Shown in pieces: positions 16,851-24,328 of a stretch of DNA of 33,220 nucleotides (positions within the stretch are counted from its first letter, which is position 1; every line of letters begins with the position of its first letter). Both the position numbers and the translations under genes were made by a program. This DNA comes from Caryophanales bacterium (GTDB lineage: Bacteria > Bacillota > Bacilli > Bacillales > DSM-4216), in NCBI GenBank assembly GCA_014896555.1, contig JADBKC010000019.1, positions 1-33,220 on the forward strand, read 5' to 3'. Under the pieces are notes generated by a model. It had not been told where the DNA came from. It saw only the letters and a program-made list of their open reading frames with translations, and made no database searches.

Positions 16851-16866
16851 TGGTATACTATATAAT
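16851..16866 (+). promoter_or_regulatory. Candidate promoter of rph-rdgB-ysnB
   Basis: Two -10-like boxes lie together: TGGTATACT (16851-16859, extended -10 form) and TATAAT (16861-16866). No good -35 is present at standard spacing. They lie just after gerM and ahead of a folded leader. Confidence 0.45.
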
Positions 16867-16889
16867 AGATCAAAGAGAGGTTGGCAAAC

Positions 16890-17022
16890 GCCGCCTCATT
16901 TTTATTGGACATATTGAAAAAGCGAGGTGGCTGAAGAGACTGAAAAAAGCGTTCTCACGGCAAATACGAAAGTTTTGGCCTTTCGGGGATCGGTTTTTGC
17001 CGTGGGACAAAAGCTGCAGCTT
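16890..17022 (+). promoter_or_regulatory. Folded leader upstream of rph
   Basis: Three stems occur in a row. GCCGCCTC (16890-16897) pairs with GAGGTGGC (16924-16931). TCTCACGGCAAA (16953-16964) pairs with TTTGCCGTGGGA (16996-17007) with one wobble pair, and an inner CGAAAG/CTTTCG stem (16967-16985) fills its loop. AAGCTGCAGCTT (17011-17022) is a perfect palindrome ending one base before the ribosome site. No known riboswitch class was recognised and there is no T-run, so any control would act on translation or RNA stability. RNase PH itself trims RNA 3' ends, so feedback through this leader is conceivable but speculative. Confidence 0.5.
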
Positions 17023-17035
17023 AAAAGGAGGATCT

Positions 17036-17809
17036 ATGGTGCGAGTAGATGGGAGACGAAAAAATGAATTAAGAGCGGTTAAGATCGATACGGATTTTTT
17101 AAAGCATCCGGAAGGCTCCGTGTTGATCACCGTAGGAGATACACGGGTCATTTGCACTGCTAGTATCGAAGATCGCGTTCCCCCTTTTATGAGAGGGTCC
17201 GGCAAAGGATGGATTACAGCGGAATATTCCATGCTGCCGCGGGCAACGGAGCAAAGAAATATAAGGGAATCTTCAAAAGGAAAAGTATCAGGAAGAACAA
17301 TGGAAATTCAACGATTAATTGGAAGAGCGCTTCGAGCGGTTGTCGACTTAGAATCCATTGGCGAAAGAACAGTATGGATCGATTGTGATGTCATACAAGC
17401 AGATGGAGGAACACGCACTGCTTCCATTACTGGTGCATTTGTAGCGATGACTATGGCTTTGCATCAATTATCGATTCAAAAAGAAATGTCGACGTTTCCA
17501 GTGACCAATTTTCTAGCAGCTACTAGCGTCGGAATTTTGCAAGGAGAGGGAGCTGTATTAGATTTAAATTATAAAGAAGATAGTGAAGCCATGGTGGATA
17601 TGAATGTGGTCATGACTGGTTCTGGAGAGTTTGTGGAAATTCAAGGAACAGGAGAAGAGTCCACTTTTTCCCATTCGCAGCTTCAAGAATTATTGTCATT
17701 GGCAGAAAAGGGTTTGTATGAATTGGTCGACATTCAAAAGCAGGCGTTAAACGAAATAGCAGTAAAGATAGAAAGAAATATGTCAAAAGGTGGAGAAGCA
17801 AATCAATGA
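17036..17809 (+). CDS. rph: Ribonuclease PH
   Basis: This 257-residue phosphorolytic 3'-5' exoribonuclease trims the 3' ends of tRNA precursors. Hallmark segments are [44 protein letters not shown] followed by the basic R-rich [17 protein letters not shown], and the catalytic-core region [20 protein letters not shown] and [18 protein letters not shown]. The start is ATG 17036 or GTG 17039; AAAGGAGG ends at 17031, which spaces GTG slightly better, so the first residue is uncertain. The frame stays open upstream to 16850 through the folded leader, but that part is unlike RNase PH. Its stop overlaps rdgB. Confidence 0.94.
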   Translation: MVRVDGRRKNELRAVKIDTDFLKHPEGSVLITVGDTRVICTASIEDRVPPFMRGSGKGWITAEYSMLPRATEQRNIRESSKGKVSGRTMEIQRLIGRALRAVVDLESIGERTVWIDCDVIQADGGTRTASITGAFVAMTMALHQLSIQKEMSTFPVTNFLAATSVGILQGEGAVLDLNYKEDSEAMVDMNVVMTGSGEFVEIQGTGEESTFSHSQLQELLSLAEKGLYELVDIQKQALNEIAVKIERNMSKGGEANQ

Positions 17810-18417
17810 TGCGAGAAGTTGTGATTGCCACGAAAAATAAAGGGAAAGCGCTTGAATTTGAGCAAATGTTTCTACCGTTTCAGATTCAGGTAAAAACTCT
17901 TCTTGATTTTCCTGAATTCCCGGAAATCGAGGAAACGGGTAAGACATTTGAAGAAAATGCGATCATTAAAGCGGAATCCGTTATGAAAGAGACAAAAGCC
18001 ATGGTCATGGCGGATGATTCCGGTTTGGTGATTGATGCATTAAACGGCCGGCCAGGAGTGTATTCGGCCAGATATGCAGGCCCTAAAAAAGATGATGAAG
18101 CCAATATACAAAAAGTGTTAAGGGAATTAGAAGGGGTTCCACTTTCAAAACGGACAGCTCGTTTTTATTGTGCTCTGGCTCTTGCAATCCCGGGGCGAGA
18201 AACGAAAACGGTGAACGGGACATGTGAAGGATTCATCACCTTTGAGAAAAAAGGGGCAAACGGGTTTGGATATGATCCTATTTTCGTTGTCCAGGGCTAT
18301 GAGCGTACGATGGCGGAATTGCTTCCAAATGAAAAAAACAAGATCAGCCACCGCGCCAAAGCGTTGACAAAAATGAAAATGATATTAGAACAATTGGAAA
18401 GGGACAAAGTACTATGA
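17806..18417 (+). CDS. rdgB: XTP/dITP diphosphatase (RdgB/HAM1 family)
   Basis: This 203-residue house-cleaning enzyme hydrolyses XTP, dITP and ITP to monophosphates so that they are not built into nucleic acids. The N-terminal nucleotide-binding segment [16 protein letters not shown], then [17 protein letters not shown], the metal-binding [20 protein letters not shown] and the base-recognition GFGYDPIF with SHRAKAL are all present. ATG 17806 overlaps the rph stop in an ATGA arrangement, with AAGGTGGAG at 17787-17795 as the ribosome site. ysnB starts in the same way at the other end, so rph, rdgB and ysnB are translationally coupled, as in B. subtilis. Confidence 0.95.
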   Translation: MMREVVIATKNKGKALEFEQMFLPFQIQVKTLLDFPEFPEIEETGKTFEENAIIKAESVMKETKAMVMADDSGLVIDALNGRPGVYSARYAGPKKDDEANIQKVLRELEGVPLSKRTARFYCALALAIPGRETKTVNGTCEGFITFEKKGANGFGYDPIFVVQGYERTMAELLPNEKNKISHRAKALTKMKMILEQLERDKVL

Positions 18418-18917
18418 AACTTCTCGTTGTAAGCGACAGTCATGGAGATACGGAAATTTTAAAGGATTTAAAAGTCCGCTATGAGCAAGAGATGGATGCC
18501 ATGTTTCATTGCGGCGATTCTGAGCTTCCAGCAGACAGCGAAGTAATGAAAGGCTATATCGTGGTTAGAGGAAATTGCGATATGGATGATCGCTATCCTT
18601 ATGATATTGTGGAAGAAATCATGGGTAAGAGAATATTCATGACACATGGTCATCGCTATGATGTCAAAGCGTCTTTCTCGAAACTGAAGCAGAAAGCAAA
18701 AGCAAACAAAGCTGATTTTGTGTTTTTCGGCCATTCCCATTATGCGGCAGCGGAAAAGATAGGCCAGACGTTGTTTTTAAACCCAGGGAGCATTCTTTTG
18801 CCGCGAGGCAGGAAAGAAAAAACTTACGCAATAGTGGAATGGGATGGAGAAGAGGCAGTTGTCCATTTTTATAACGAACAACATCAGAAATTAACAAATT
18901 TACAAGAGGTATTATAA
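18414..18917 (+). CDS. ysnB: YfcE/MJ0936-type metallophosphoesterase YsnB
   Basis: This 167-residue protein is a small calcineurin-like phosphoesterase. All metal-binding motifs are visible in order: [30 protein letters not shown] and FGHSHYA, so it should be an active two-metal enzyme, probably acting on phosphodiesters. The physiological substrate is not known. ATG 18414 overlaps the rdgB stop (ATGA). It closes the three-gene unit and a very stable hairpin follows 7 bases after the stop. Confidence 0.93.
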   Translation: MKLLVVSDSHGDTEILKDLKVRYEQEMDAMFHCGDSELPADSEVMKGYIVVRGNCDMDDRYPYDIVEEIMGKRIFMTHGHRYDVKASFSKLKQKAKANKADFVFFGHSHYAAAEKIGQTLFLNPGSILLPRGRKEKTYAIVEWDGEEAVVHFYNEQHQKLTNLQEVL

Positions 18918-18923
18918 TATATA

Positions 18924-18975
18924 TTAAAGAAGAACAAGCGGGCAAAAAAAGAATTTGCCTTTTGTTCTTCTTTAA
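18924..18975 (+). terminator. Terminator with 14-base perfect stem
   Basis: TTAAAGAAGAACAA (18924-18937) is perfectly complementary to 18962-18975. Inside it, GGCAAA pairs with TTTGCC, whose T-rich 3' flank TTTTGTTCTTCTTT can act as the release tail. The two foldings share bases, so the inner one probably terminates and the outer one protects the RNA end. Confidence 0.75.
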
Positions 18976-19044
18976 CTAACTGAATATTCGAATGTCCTTT
19001 CATAAAATCGAGGAAAAAATTTTTTCGGTTTGTACAAAAAAGGA

Positions 19045-19073
19045 TTGACATTTATTTTTAATGTTAATATAAT
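19045..19073 (+). promoter_or_regulatory. Consensus promoter of tRNA-Arg
   Basis: Perfect TTGACA (19045-19050) and perfect TATAAT (19068-19073) are separated by 17 bases, with AT-rich flanks. This strength is typical of stable-RNA genes. Confidence 0.92.
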
Positions 19074-19103
19074 AAAAAATGTCCTTGATGATATTAATAA
19101 ATT

Positions 19104-19177
19104 GTCCCAGTAGCTCAGCTGGATAGAGCAGCGGCCTTCTAAGCCGTCGGTCGGGAGTTCGAATCTCTCCTGGGACG
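19104..19177 (+). tRNA. tRNA-Arg (anticodon UCU)
   Basis: A full cloverleaf is present: acceptor GTCCCAG with CTGGGAC, D arm GCTC/GAGC, anticodon stem GCGGC/GCCGT, loop CTTCTAA with TCT at 19138-19140, and T arm GGGAG-TTCGAAT-CTCTC. The discriminator is G and CCA is not encoded. UCU reads AGA and AGG arginine codons. It has its own promoter and terminator. Confidence 0.96.
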
Positions 19178-19187
19178 CTAATGTGGG

Positions 19188-19260
19188 AAAAAAGTTGAAG
19201 TACAAAGCATCTAAGAGAAGTGCAGAACTCTTAGACGACTGACGTACCTTAGCTTTTTTG
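19188..19260 (+). terminator. Terminator of tRNA-Arg with branched stem
   Basis: The 16-base arm 19188-19203 (AAAAAAGTTGAAGTAC) pairs with 19244-19259 with two wobble pairs and one mismatch, ending in a T-run. An inner perfect hairpin TCTAAGAG/CTCTTAGA (19210-19235) lies in the loop. Confidence 0.7.
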
Positions 19261-19368
19261 TGGATTTTTTTCGGTTGACGTCGGACGGCTTTTTCGATGT
19301 GCTTTGGACGTTTTTTTATATCACATTCTATATTCGCGCGAAATATTGTAAATTTTCAAAAAATATTC

Positions 19369-19397
19369 TTGACAACAAATTATAAGATTATTAGCAT
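19369..19397 (+). promoter_or_regulatory. Promoter candidate ahead of remnant peptide gene
   Basis: Perfect TTGACA (19369-19374) and TAGCAT (19392-19397) are 17 bases apart. It points into the frameshifted fragment that begins at 19415. Confidence 0.5.
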
Positions 19398-19414
19398 AGA
19401 TGTAAAAAATATAG

Positions 19415-19623
19415 AAATATTTAGAATTGATTGATCGAAAATCCGATAATGTTCGCAATCATACTTCCGCAAAAGTTTATGAGGAGGCGGTTGCCGGAGC
19501 AACTGTTGACCGTTTTATGCTATTATAGCTGCTGCAGCTGGACTTTTAGGACTAGGTGCTGCAGCAGAAGGTTATAATAGTGAGAATGGTAAAACGTTGG
19601 AAAAAGTCGTATCCATTGCTTGA
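19415..19623 (+). pseudogene. Frameshifted Ala/Gly-rich small protein remnant
   Basis: From 19415 the frame reads LIDRKSDNVRNHTSAKVYEE and then AVAGATVDRF, stopping soon after in that frame. A shift by one base at the TTTT run 19513-19516 restores a long frame that continues YAIIAAAAGLLGLGAAAEGY and NSENGKTLEKVVSIA, to TGA 19621-19623. One added T would give about 69 codons in all. The second half has an Ala/Gly-rich hydrophobic helix. There is no ribosome site at the 5' end (first possible start TTG 19427), so it looks 5'-truncated as well as frameshifted. I do not recognise the family; small secreted or membrane peptides have such composition. Confidence 0.5.
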
Positions 19624-20050
19624 TGATTTTATAATTATTAAATTCTGAAAAATTAGAAAAATATATAATAAATAGTGTATCTGAATATAGGCCTTTTATT
19701 TTTAATCTTTTTTCGTTTAGTGATTATGATATACAAGAAAGTTTCCCTAAGAAATTATTTATTTTGAGGAAATCATTGGGCTAATTAGTTTGTCTGCCCT
19801 TTATTTTTGAGTGAAAAATCAATAGAGAGCATGGATAATTGGGTTGATTCGCTGTTTTAATAATTTTTTTTAAAAGATCGCAAAAATTCAAAAAATTGAA
19901 ATTAGCCATTTACTAAAGCAGAGTTTGATTTGTATGATTTTTCTCAAAAAATTTCTATCCATTCCAAATTTGCTGATTGGGCAAAGGGTTGATTTAAATG
20001 AATAGGAGTCGGCTTTACACTTTCAAAAAAGAATTTGAAAACGATTTCCT
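19624..20050 (+). other. AT-rich debris with gene fragments
   Basis: This stretch is clearly richer in A and T than its neighbours and has no intact gene. Two fragments read like protein but lack starts: 19635-19784 contains KLEKYIINSVSEYRPFIFNL and ends KLFILRKSLG; 19906-19992 contains FTKAEFDLYDFSQKISIHSK and ends FADWAKG. They are in different frames with stops between. Together with the fragment at 19415-19623 this looks like a decayed insertion downstream of the tRNA gene. No integrase, transposase, inverted end or copy of the tRNA 3' end was found. Confidence 0.5.
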
Positions 20051-20079
20051 TTGTTTTTTCTGCGTTTCCGTGCTAAACT
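20051..20079 (+). promoter_or_regulatory. Candidate ysoA promoter
   Basis: TTGTTT (20051-20056) and TAAACT (20074-20079) are 17 bases apart, with TG at 20071-20072 giving an extended -10. It lies 40 bases before the chosen ysoA start. Confidence 0.5.
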
Positions 20080-20119
20080 TGTGGCAACTCCATTTATGAA
20101 AAAGGCGGTTCTTACAAGA

Positions 20120-21139
20120 ATGGGAGGAAGAAAGAAAAATCTTCAAAGATTTGATAACGTCATTGTTTTGCCTGGTACACGGGATAAGCTGGTTGAAATG
20201 GGTATCCATGCTTTGCAGAAAAAAAATTATAAAGAAGCTTCTCGTTTTCTTACAAAGGCGCTGCATTTTTCCGAGGAACCCGGTGACGATGAGATTCAAA
20301 TGGCCTTGTTGCTTGCCCTTTATGAATGTGGTCAATATGATGAGGCGAAAGAATTGTGCGAAGAAATGCTCCAAACAGGCAGCGGGGATTATTACGATGT
20401 AATGGATTTATACATATCAATTCTTTTTCATATGAAGGAATATCAGCATGCTTGCATTACGCTTTCCGCTCTTTGCGGTGAAAATCAAATTCCTTCTGAT
20501 AAAAAAGATCATTTTGAGAAACTTCTTCAAATAAGCCGAAAAATGGCTTCTGATTCGGTTGAAAATGAATATCAGTCTGACTTGGCGCCTAAACTGTTTT
20601 ACGAAGATGAAACGCTCGAGCAGCAAACGTTAAAAGTGGCGGAAATTGTTCAATGGAATATTGCTCCGTATCTAGACGAGTTGATTGATATCATCGGGGA
20701 TGCACATTCCCATCCTTTTTTAAAAACTCTTCTACTTAATGTTTTGAGGGAGAAGGGGTTTGATAAAGAAATCTACGTTCGAAAGTTTCAGTTTACAAAA
20801 CGGATGATTCCCGATCAACTGGAAGATGTTTTTCAAATGCCCTATTACAAACAGGTTATGAACAAATTAGAGGAAGCTGTTTCTCAATCGAATCCTATAC
20901 TATTTTCCCAAATAACAGAATTAGTGAATCGCCATTTTTTTCTTCTTTATCCATTCGAACCTGAGTTCAGCATAGACACTTGGGTTGCCTGTACGCTCCA
21001 ATTGGCTTGTGAATACTACGGGGAAGCGGAAGAAGCAGAAAATTTATTTCCACAGCTTTTCTCTCATGACAGTGCTGATAGAGAAAAATGCCTTGCTTGT
21101 TTGAAAGAATTAGATGAATTTTCTGCTCCCGTCTCTTAG
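20120..21139 (+). CDS. ysoA: TPR-repeat protein YsoA
   Basis: This 339-residue protein has helical tetratricopeptide-like repeats in its N-terminal half: ALQKKNYKEASRFLTKALHF, then LALYECGQYDEAKELCEEML and the following YISILFHMKEYQHACITLSA. The C-terminal half is helical and acidic with no recognised catalytic motif. Position next to tig and length equal to B. subtilis YsoA support the name; the role is unknown, probably protein binding. ATG 20120 gives MGGRKKN as N terminus; the AAAGGCGG site is 11 bases away. The frame is open to 20051, and ATG 20096 is a possible alternative start with no clear ribosome site. Confidence 0.85.
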   Translation: MGGRKKNLQRFDNVIVLPGTRDKLVEMGIHALQKKNYKEASRFLTKALHFSEEPGDDEIQMALLLALYECGQYDEAKELCEEMLQTGSGDYYDVMDLYISILFHMKEYQHACITLSALCGENQIPSDKKDHFEKLLQISRKMASDSVENEYQSDLAPKLFYEDETLEQQTLKVAEIVQWNIAPYLDELIDIIGDAHSHPFLKTLLLNVLREKGFDKEIYVRKFQFTKRMIPDQLEDVFQMPYYKQVMNKLEEAVSQSNPILFSQITELVNRHFFLLYPFEPEFSIDTWVACTLQLACEYYGEAEEAENLFPQLFSHDSADREKCLACLKELDEFSAPVS

Positions 21140-21146
21140 CTTTTTA

Positions 21147-21174
21147 TTGAAAGACTTAGTTCGTATGTTATAAT
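21147..21174 (+). promoter_or_regulatory. tig promoter
   Basis: TTGAAA (21147-21152) and perfect TATAAT (21169-21174) are 16 bases apart. A second TATAAT at 21183-21188 has no good -35. Confidence 0.65.
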
Positions 21175-21292
21175 GTAATGGTTATAATATGTACTTTTCT
21201 GCTTGGCTTTCTTTTTGTACACTAAAAGTACGAAATTGATAAATGATTCATTTTGAACTATCAACTTATAGATTTGTTTTGGAGGGAATTGT

Positions 21293-22579
21293 ATGTCAGT
21301 GAAATGGGAAAAGCTAGAAGGAAACCAAGGCGTCCTTACAGTAACGGTGGATGCTAACAAAGTCAATGAGGGATTGGACTATGCGTTCAAAAAAGTCGTC
21401 AAAACGATCAATGTCCCTGGTTTCCGCAAAGGAAAAATGCCGCGTCCTTTATTTGAAAAACGATTCGGAGTAGAATCGCTTTACCAAGACGCGCTCGATT
21501 ACATCTTGCCGGAAGCTTATGCAAAAGCAGTGGAAGAATCCGGAATTGAACCGGTAGATCGTCCGGAAATCGATATCGAACAACTGGAAAAAGGAAAAGA
21601 GTTAATTTTTAAAGCGACTGTTACAGTAAAACCAGAAGTAAAACTTGGCGAGTATAAAAACTTAGAAGTGGAAAAAGTGGATTCAGAAGTAACAGAAGAA
21701 GATGTTGAAAAAGAATTAAAAGCACTTCAAGAACGATATGCTGAACTTGTCGTAAAAGAAGACGGTGAAGCAGAAGAAGGAGATACAGTTGTTATTGATT
21801 TCGAAGGGTTTGTTGACGGCGAGCCATTTGAAGGAGGAAAAGCGGAAAATTACTCGCTTGAACTAGGTTCCGACACTTTCATTCCTGGTTTTGAAGACCA
21901 ATTAATTGGAACGAAAGCAGGAGAGGAAAAAGAAGTGGAAGTCACATTCCCTGAAGAATACCATGCTGAAGAGCTTTCTGGAAAACCTGCTGTATTTAAA
22001 GTAAAAGTTCATGAAGTAAAAGAAAAAGTACTGCCTGAACTTGATGATGAATTTGCAAAAGATGTGGATGAGGAAGTAGAAACGTTGGCAGACTTAAAAG
22101 CAAAAATAAAAGACCGTCTGAAACATCAAAAAGAACATGAGGCAGAACATGCTTTGCAAGATGCAGTGGTTGAAAAAGCAACGGCCAATGCAGAAATCGA
22201 TATCCCTGAAGTCATGATCGAAAATGAAATTGACCGGATGATGCAAGAGTTTTCGCAAAACCTTTCTGCTCAAGGAATGAACCTTGAATTGTATTATCAG
22301 TTCTCAGGTCAAAGTGAAGAAGACCTTCGCAACCAAATGAAAGAAAATGCAGAAATACGTGTTCGGACAAGCTTGACCCTTGAAGCCATCGCAAATGCAG
22401 AAAATATAGAGGCTAGCGAAGAAGATGTAGAAAAAGAATTGCAAAGAATGGCTGATCAATTTAACTTATCTGTTGAAGATATTAAGAGAGTACTCGGCGA
22501 TCTTGAAAATTTAAAAGCGGATTTAAGAATCAATAAAGCAGTTGAATTTCTTGTAGAAAACGCAAAAGTTGTTGCATAA
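21293..22579 (+). CDS. tig: Trigger factor
   Basis: This 428-residue ribosome-bound chaperone and prolyl isomerase receives nascent chains at the exit tunnel. The N-terminal ribosome-binding domain has the signature [18 protein letters not shown]; the middle FKBP-type isomerase domain covers about residues 160-245 ([31 protein letters not shown]); the C-terminal helical arms form the substrate cradle. GGAGGG (21281-21286) precedes ATG 21293 by 6 bases. Length is normal for the family. It is followed by its own terminator and then clpX, the common chaperone-protease order. Confidence 0.97.
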   Translation: MSVKWEKLEGNQGVLTVTVDANKVNEGLDYAFKKVVKTINVPGFRKGKMPRPLFEKRFGVESLYQDALDYILPEAYAKAVEESGIEPVDRPEIDIEQLEKGKELIFKATVTVKPEVKLGEYKNLEVEKVDSEVTEEDVEKELKALQERYAELVVKEDGEAEEGDTVVIDFEGFVDGEPFEGGKAENYSLELGSDTFIPGFEDQLIGTKAGEEKEVEVTFPEEYHAEELSGKPAVFKVKVHEVKEKVLPELDDEFAKDVDEEVETLADLKAKIKDRLKHQKEHEAEHALQDAVVEKATANAEIDIPEVMIENEIDRMMQEFSQNLSAQGMNLELYYQFSGQSEEDLRNQMKENAEIRVRTSLTLEAIANAENIEASEEDVEKELQRMADQFNLSVEDIKRVLGDLENLKADLRINKAVEFLVENAKVVA

Positions 22580-22593
22580 TAGTAATGAAACGG

Positions 22594-22632
22594 TATAAAA
22601 CAAGGCGCGGTTTATACGTGCCTTGTTTTATA
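22594..22632 (+). terminator. Terminator of tig
   Basis: TATAAAACAAGGCGCG (22594-22609) pairs over 16 bases, with one wobble, to 22617-22632 around GTTTATA. The right arm ends TTGTTTTATA. Confidence 0.85.
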
Positions 22633-22734
22633 CACCCATACATAAAGTATTTTTAAAATATTTTGGGAATGAGCTCGGCATATTGCACATTATATATAAC
22701 ACTAAGCTTTTTATTTCGTGTCTTCTGTAAAATG

Positions 22735-22743
22735 TGTTAAAAT
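22735..22743 (+). promoter_or_regulatory. Candidate clpX promoter (-10)
   Basis: TGTTAAAAT at 22735-22743 is an extended -10 form about 100 bases before clpX. No good -35 was found at standard spacing. Confidence 0.4.
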
Positions 22744-22846
22744 GCTGTACATAACTCTTTGAGGGCCTTTAAAGATCGGATATGGAAATCATAATGGCGA
22801 AGACTCAGTATTTAGTGTGTTAAGAAGAAATGAGGGGTGACGTAAA

Positions 22847-24118
22847 TTGTTTAAATTTAGTGATGAGAAAGGACAACTGAAATGTTCTTTCTGTGGCAAA
22901 ACACAAGACCAGGTTCGTAAGCTAGTCGCTGGACCAGGTGTTTATATATGTGATGAATGCATCGAATTATGTACAGAAATTGTGGAAGAAGAACTGGGAA
23001 CCGAGGAAGAACTAGAGTTCAAGGATGTGCCAAAGCCTCTTGAAATCCGCGAAATTCTCGATGAATATGTCATTGGCCAAGACCAGGCAAAGAAATCTTT
23101 GGCTGTTGCCGTCTATAACCACTATAAGCGGATTAACTCCAACAGCAAAGTAGACGATGTAGAACTGGCAAAGAGTAATATTTGTTTAATCGGTCCGACT
23201 GGGAGCGGCAAAACTTTGTTAGCGCAAACATTGGCGCGTATTTTAAATGTACCGTTTGCGATTGCAGATGCGACTTCTCTTACGGAAGCAGGATATGTCG
23301 GGGAAGATGTAGAGAATATTCTCTTGAAACTGATTCAAGCCGCCGACTATGATGTAGAAAAAGCGGAAAAAGGAATTATTTATATTGATGAGATCGATAA
23401 AGTCGCAAGAAAATCGGAAAATCCGTCGATTACAAGAGATGTTTCCGGCGAAGGAGTTCAACAGGCTTTATTAAAGATTTTGGAAGGGACAGTGGCGAGT
23501 GTTCCGCCTCAAGGAGGAAGAAAACATCCTCATCAAGAATTTATCCAAATTGATACGACTAATATTTTGTTTATTTGCGGCGGAGCCTTTGACGGCATTG
23601 AACAAATTATCAAACGCCGTCTCGGCCAAAAAGTGATCGGATTCGGATCGGATCCGACGAAAGGCGAAATTGAAGAAAAAGATCTTCTTTCCAAAGTGGT
23701 CCCTGAAGATTTGCTGAAATTCGGACTAATTCCGGAATTTATTGGTCGATTGCCAGTCATTGCAAGCCTAGAGCCTCTTGATGAAGAAGCGTTAATTCAA
23801 ATTTTGACCAAACCGAAAAATGCGCTCGTCAAACAATATCAAAAGATGATGGAACTTGATCATGTTGAATTAGAATTTGAACAAGAAGCACTTGTTGAAA
23901 TTGCCAAAAAAGCAATCGAAAGAAAAACGGGTGCACGCGGATTGCGTTCCATTATAGAAAGCATTATGCTGGATGTTATGTTTGATCTCCCTTCAAGAGA
24001 AGATATTTCAAAATGTATCATTACAAAAGATACCGTCTTAAATAACAGTATGCCGAAATTAATAGGGACGGACGGAAGGGTTATTCACGAAACAGCAGAA
24101 CGAAAAACGTCTGCTTAA
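22847..24118 (+). CDS. clpX: ATP-dependent Clp protease ATP-binding subunit ClpX
   Basis: This 423-residue AAA+ unfoldase feeds substrates to ClpP. The N-terminal zinc-binding domain has Cys13, Cys16, Cys35 and Cys38 (CSFCGKT and [10 protein letters not shown]). The AAA+ core shows Walker A GPTGSGKT, Walker [11 protein letters not shown], the pore loop with GYVGEDV, and the arginine-finger and sensor regions ending with [12 protein letters not shown]. The ClpP-binding IGF loop is visible as KVIGFGSD. The start is TTG 22847, with GAGGGGTGA (22832-22840) 6 bases upstream; the product begins [13 protein letters not shown] as in B. subtilis. Confidence 0.97.
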   Translation: MFKFSDEKGQLKCSFCGKTQDQVRKLVAGPGVYICDECIELCTEIVEEELGTEEELEFKDVPKPLEIREILDEYVIGQDQAKKSLAVAVYNHYKRINSNSKVDDVELAKSNICLIGPTGSGKTLLAQTLARILNVPFAIADATSLTEAGYVGEDVENILLKLIQAADYDVEKAEKGIIYIDEIDKVARKSENPSITRDVSGEGVQQALLKILEGTVASVPPQGGRKHPHQEFIQIDTTNILFICGGAFDGIEQIIKRRLGQKVIGFGSDPTKGEIEEKDLLSKVVPEDLLKFGLIPEFIGRLPVIASLEPLDEEALIQILTKPKNALVKQYQKMMELDHVELEFEQEALVEIAKKAIERKTGARGLRSIIESIMLDVMFDLPSREDISKCIITKDTVLNNSMPKLIGTDGRVIHETAERKTSA

Positions 24119-24119
24119 C

Positions 24120-24147
24120 AAAGGAGCCGAATCAATCGGCTCCTTTT
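24120..24147 (+). terminator. Terminator of clpX
   Basis: AAAGGAGCCGA (24120-24130) pairs perfectly with TCGGCTCCTTT (24136-24146) around ATCAA, followed by T and CCC. Confidence 0.88.
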
Positions 24148-24264
24148 CCCTTTATTTGCAAGGATGAACTTCCTCTCTTTACCCGGTTAGACCCATTATC
24201 TTTTCGACTTTTGAACCGAGAAAACGATGACAAGATGCCGGAGCCAAGGCCTTTTTTTATTTAT

Positions 24265-24294
24265 GTTTATTCCCCTCGCGCCCAGGAGATACTA
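24265..24294 (+). promoter_or_regulatory. Sigma-F promoter of lonB
   Basis: GTTTA (24265-24269) and GGAGATACTA (24285-24294), 15 bases apart, match the forespore sigma-F pattern (GywTA and GGnnAnAnTR) at every fixed position. B. subtilis lonB is a sigma-F gene, so the site is credible. It lies 35 bases before the start. Confidence 0.75.
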
Positions 24295-24328
24295 GCCGTA
24301 TATCGACGGTTTAGGAGGGGGATGTAGT

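Noticed and set aside
16850-17035. In-frame N-terminal extension of rph starting near 16850
   Set aside because: No ribosome site, no similarity to RNase PH, and the segment is explained by the folded RNA leader; AAAGGAGG directly before 17036 marks the start.
19150-20050. Direct repeat of the tRNA 3' end as an attachment site
   Set aside because: No second copy of the T-arm/acceptor sequence was found downstream, and no integrase gene is present, so an att site cannot be supported.
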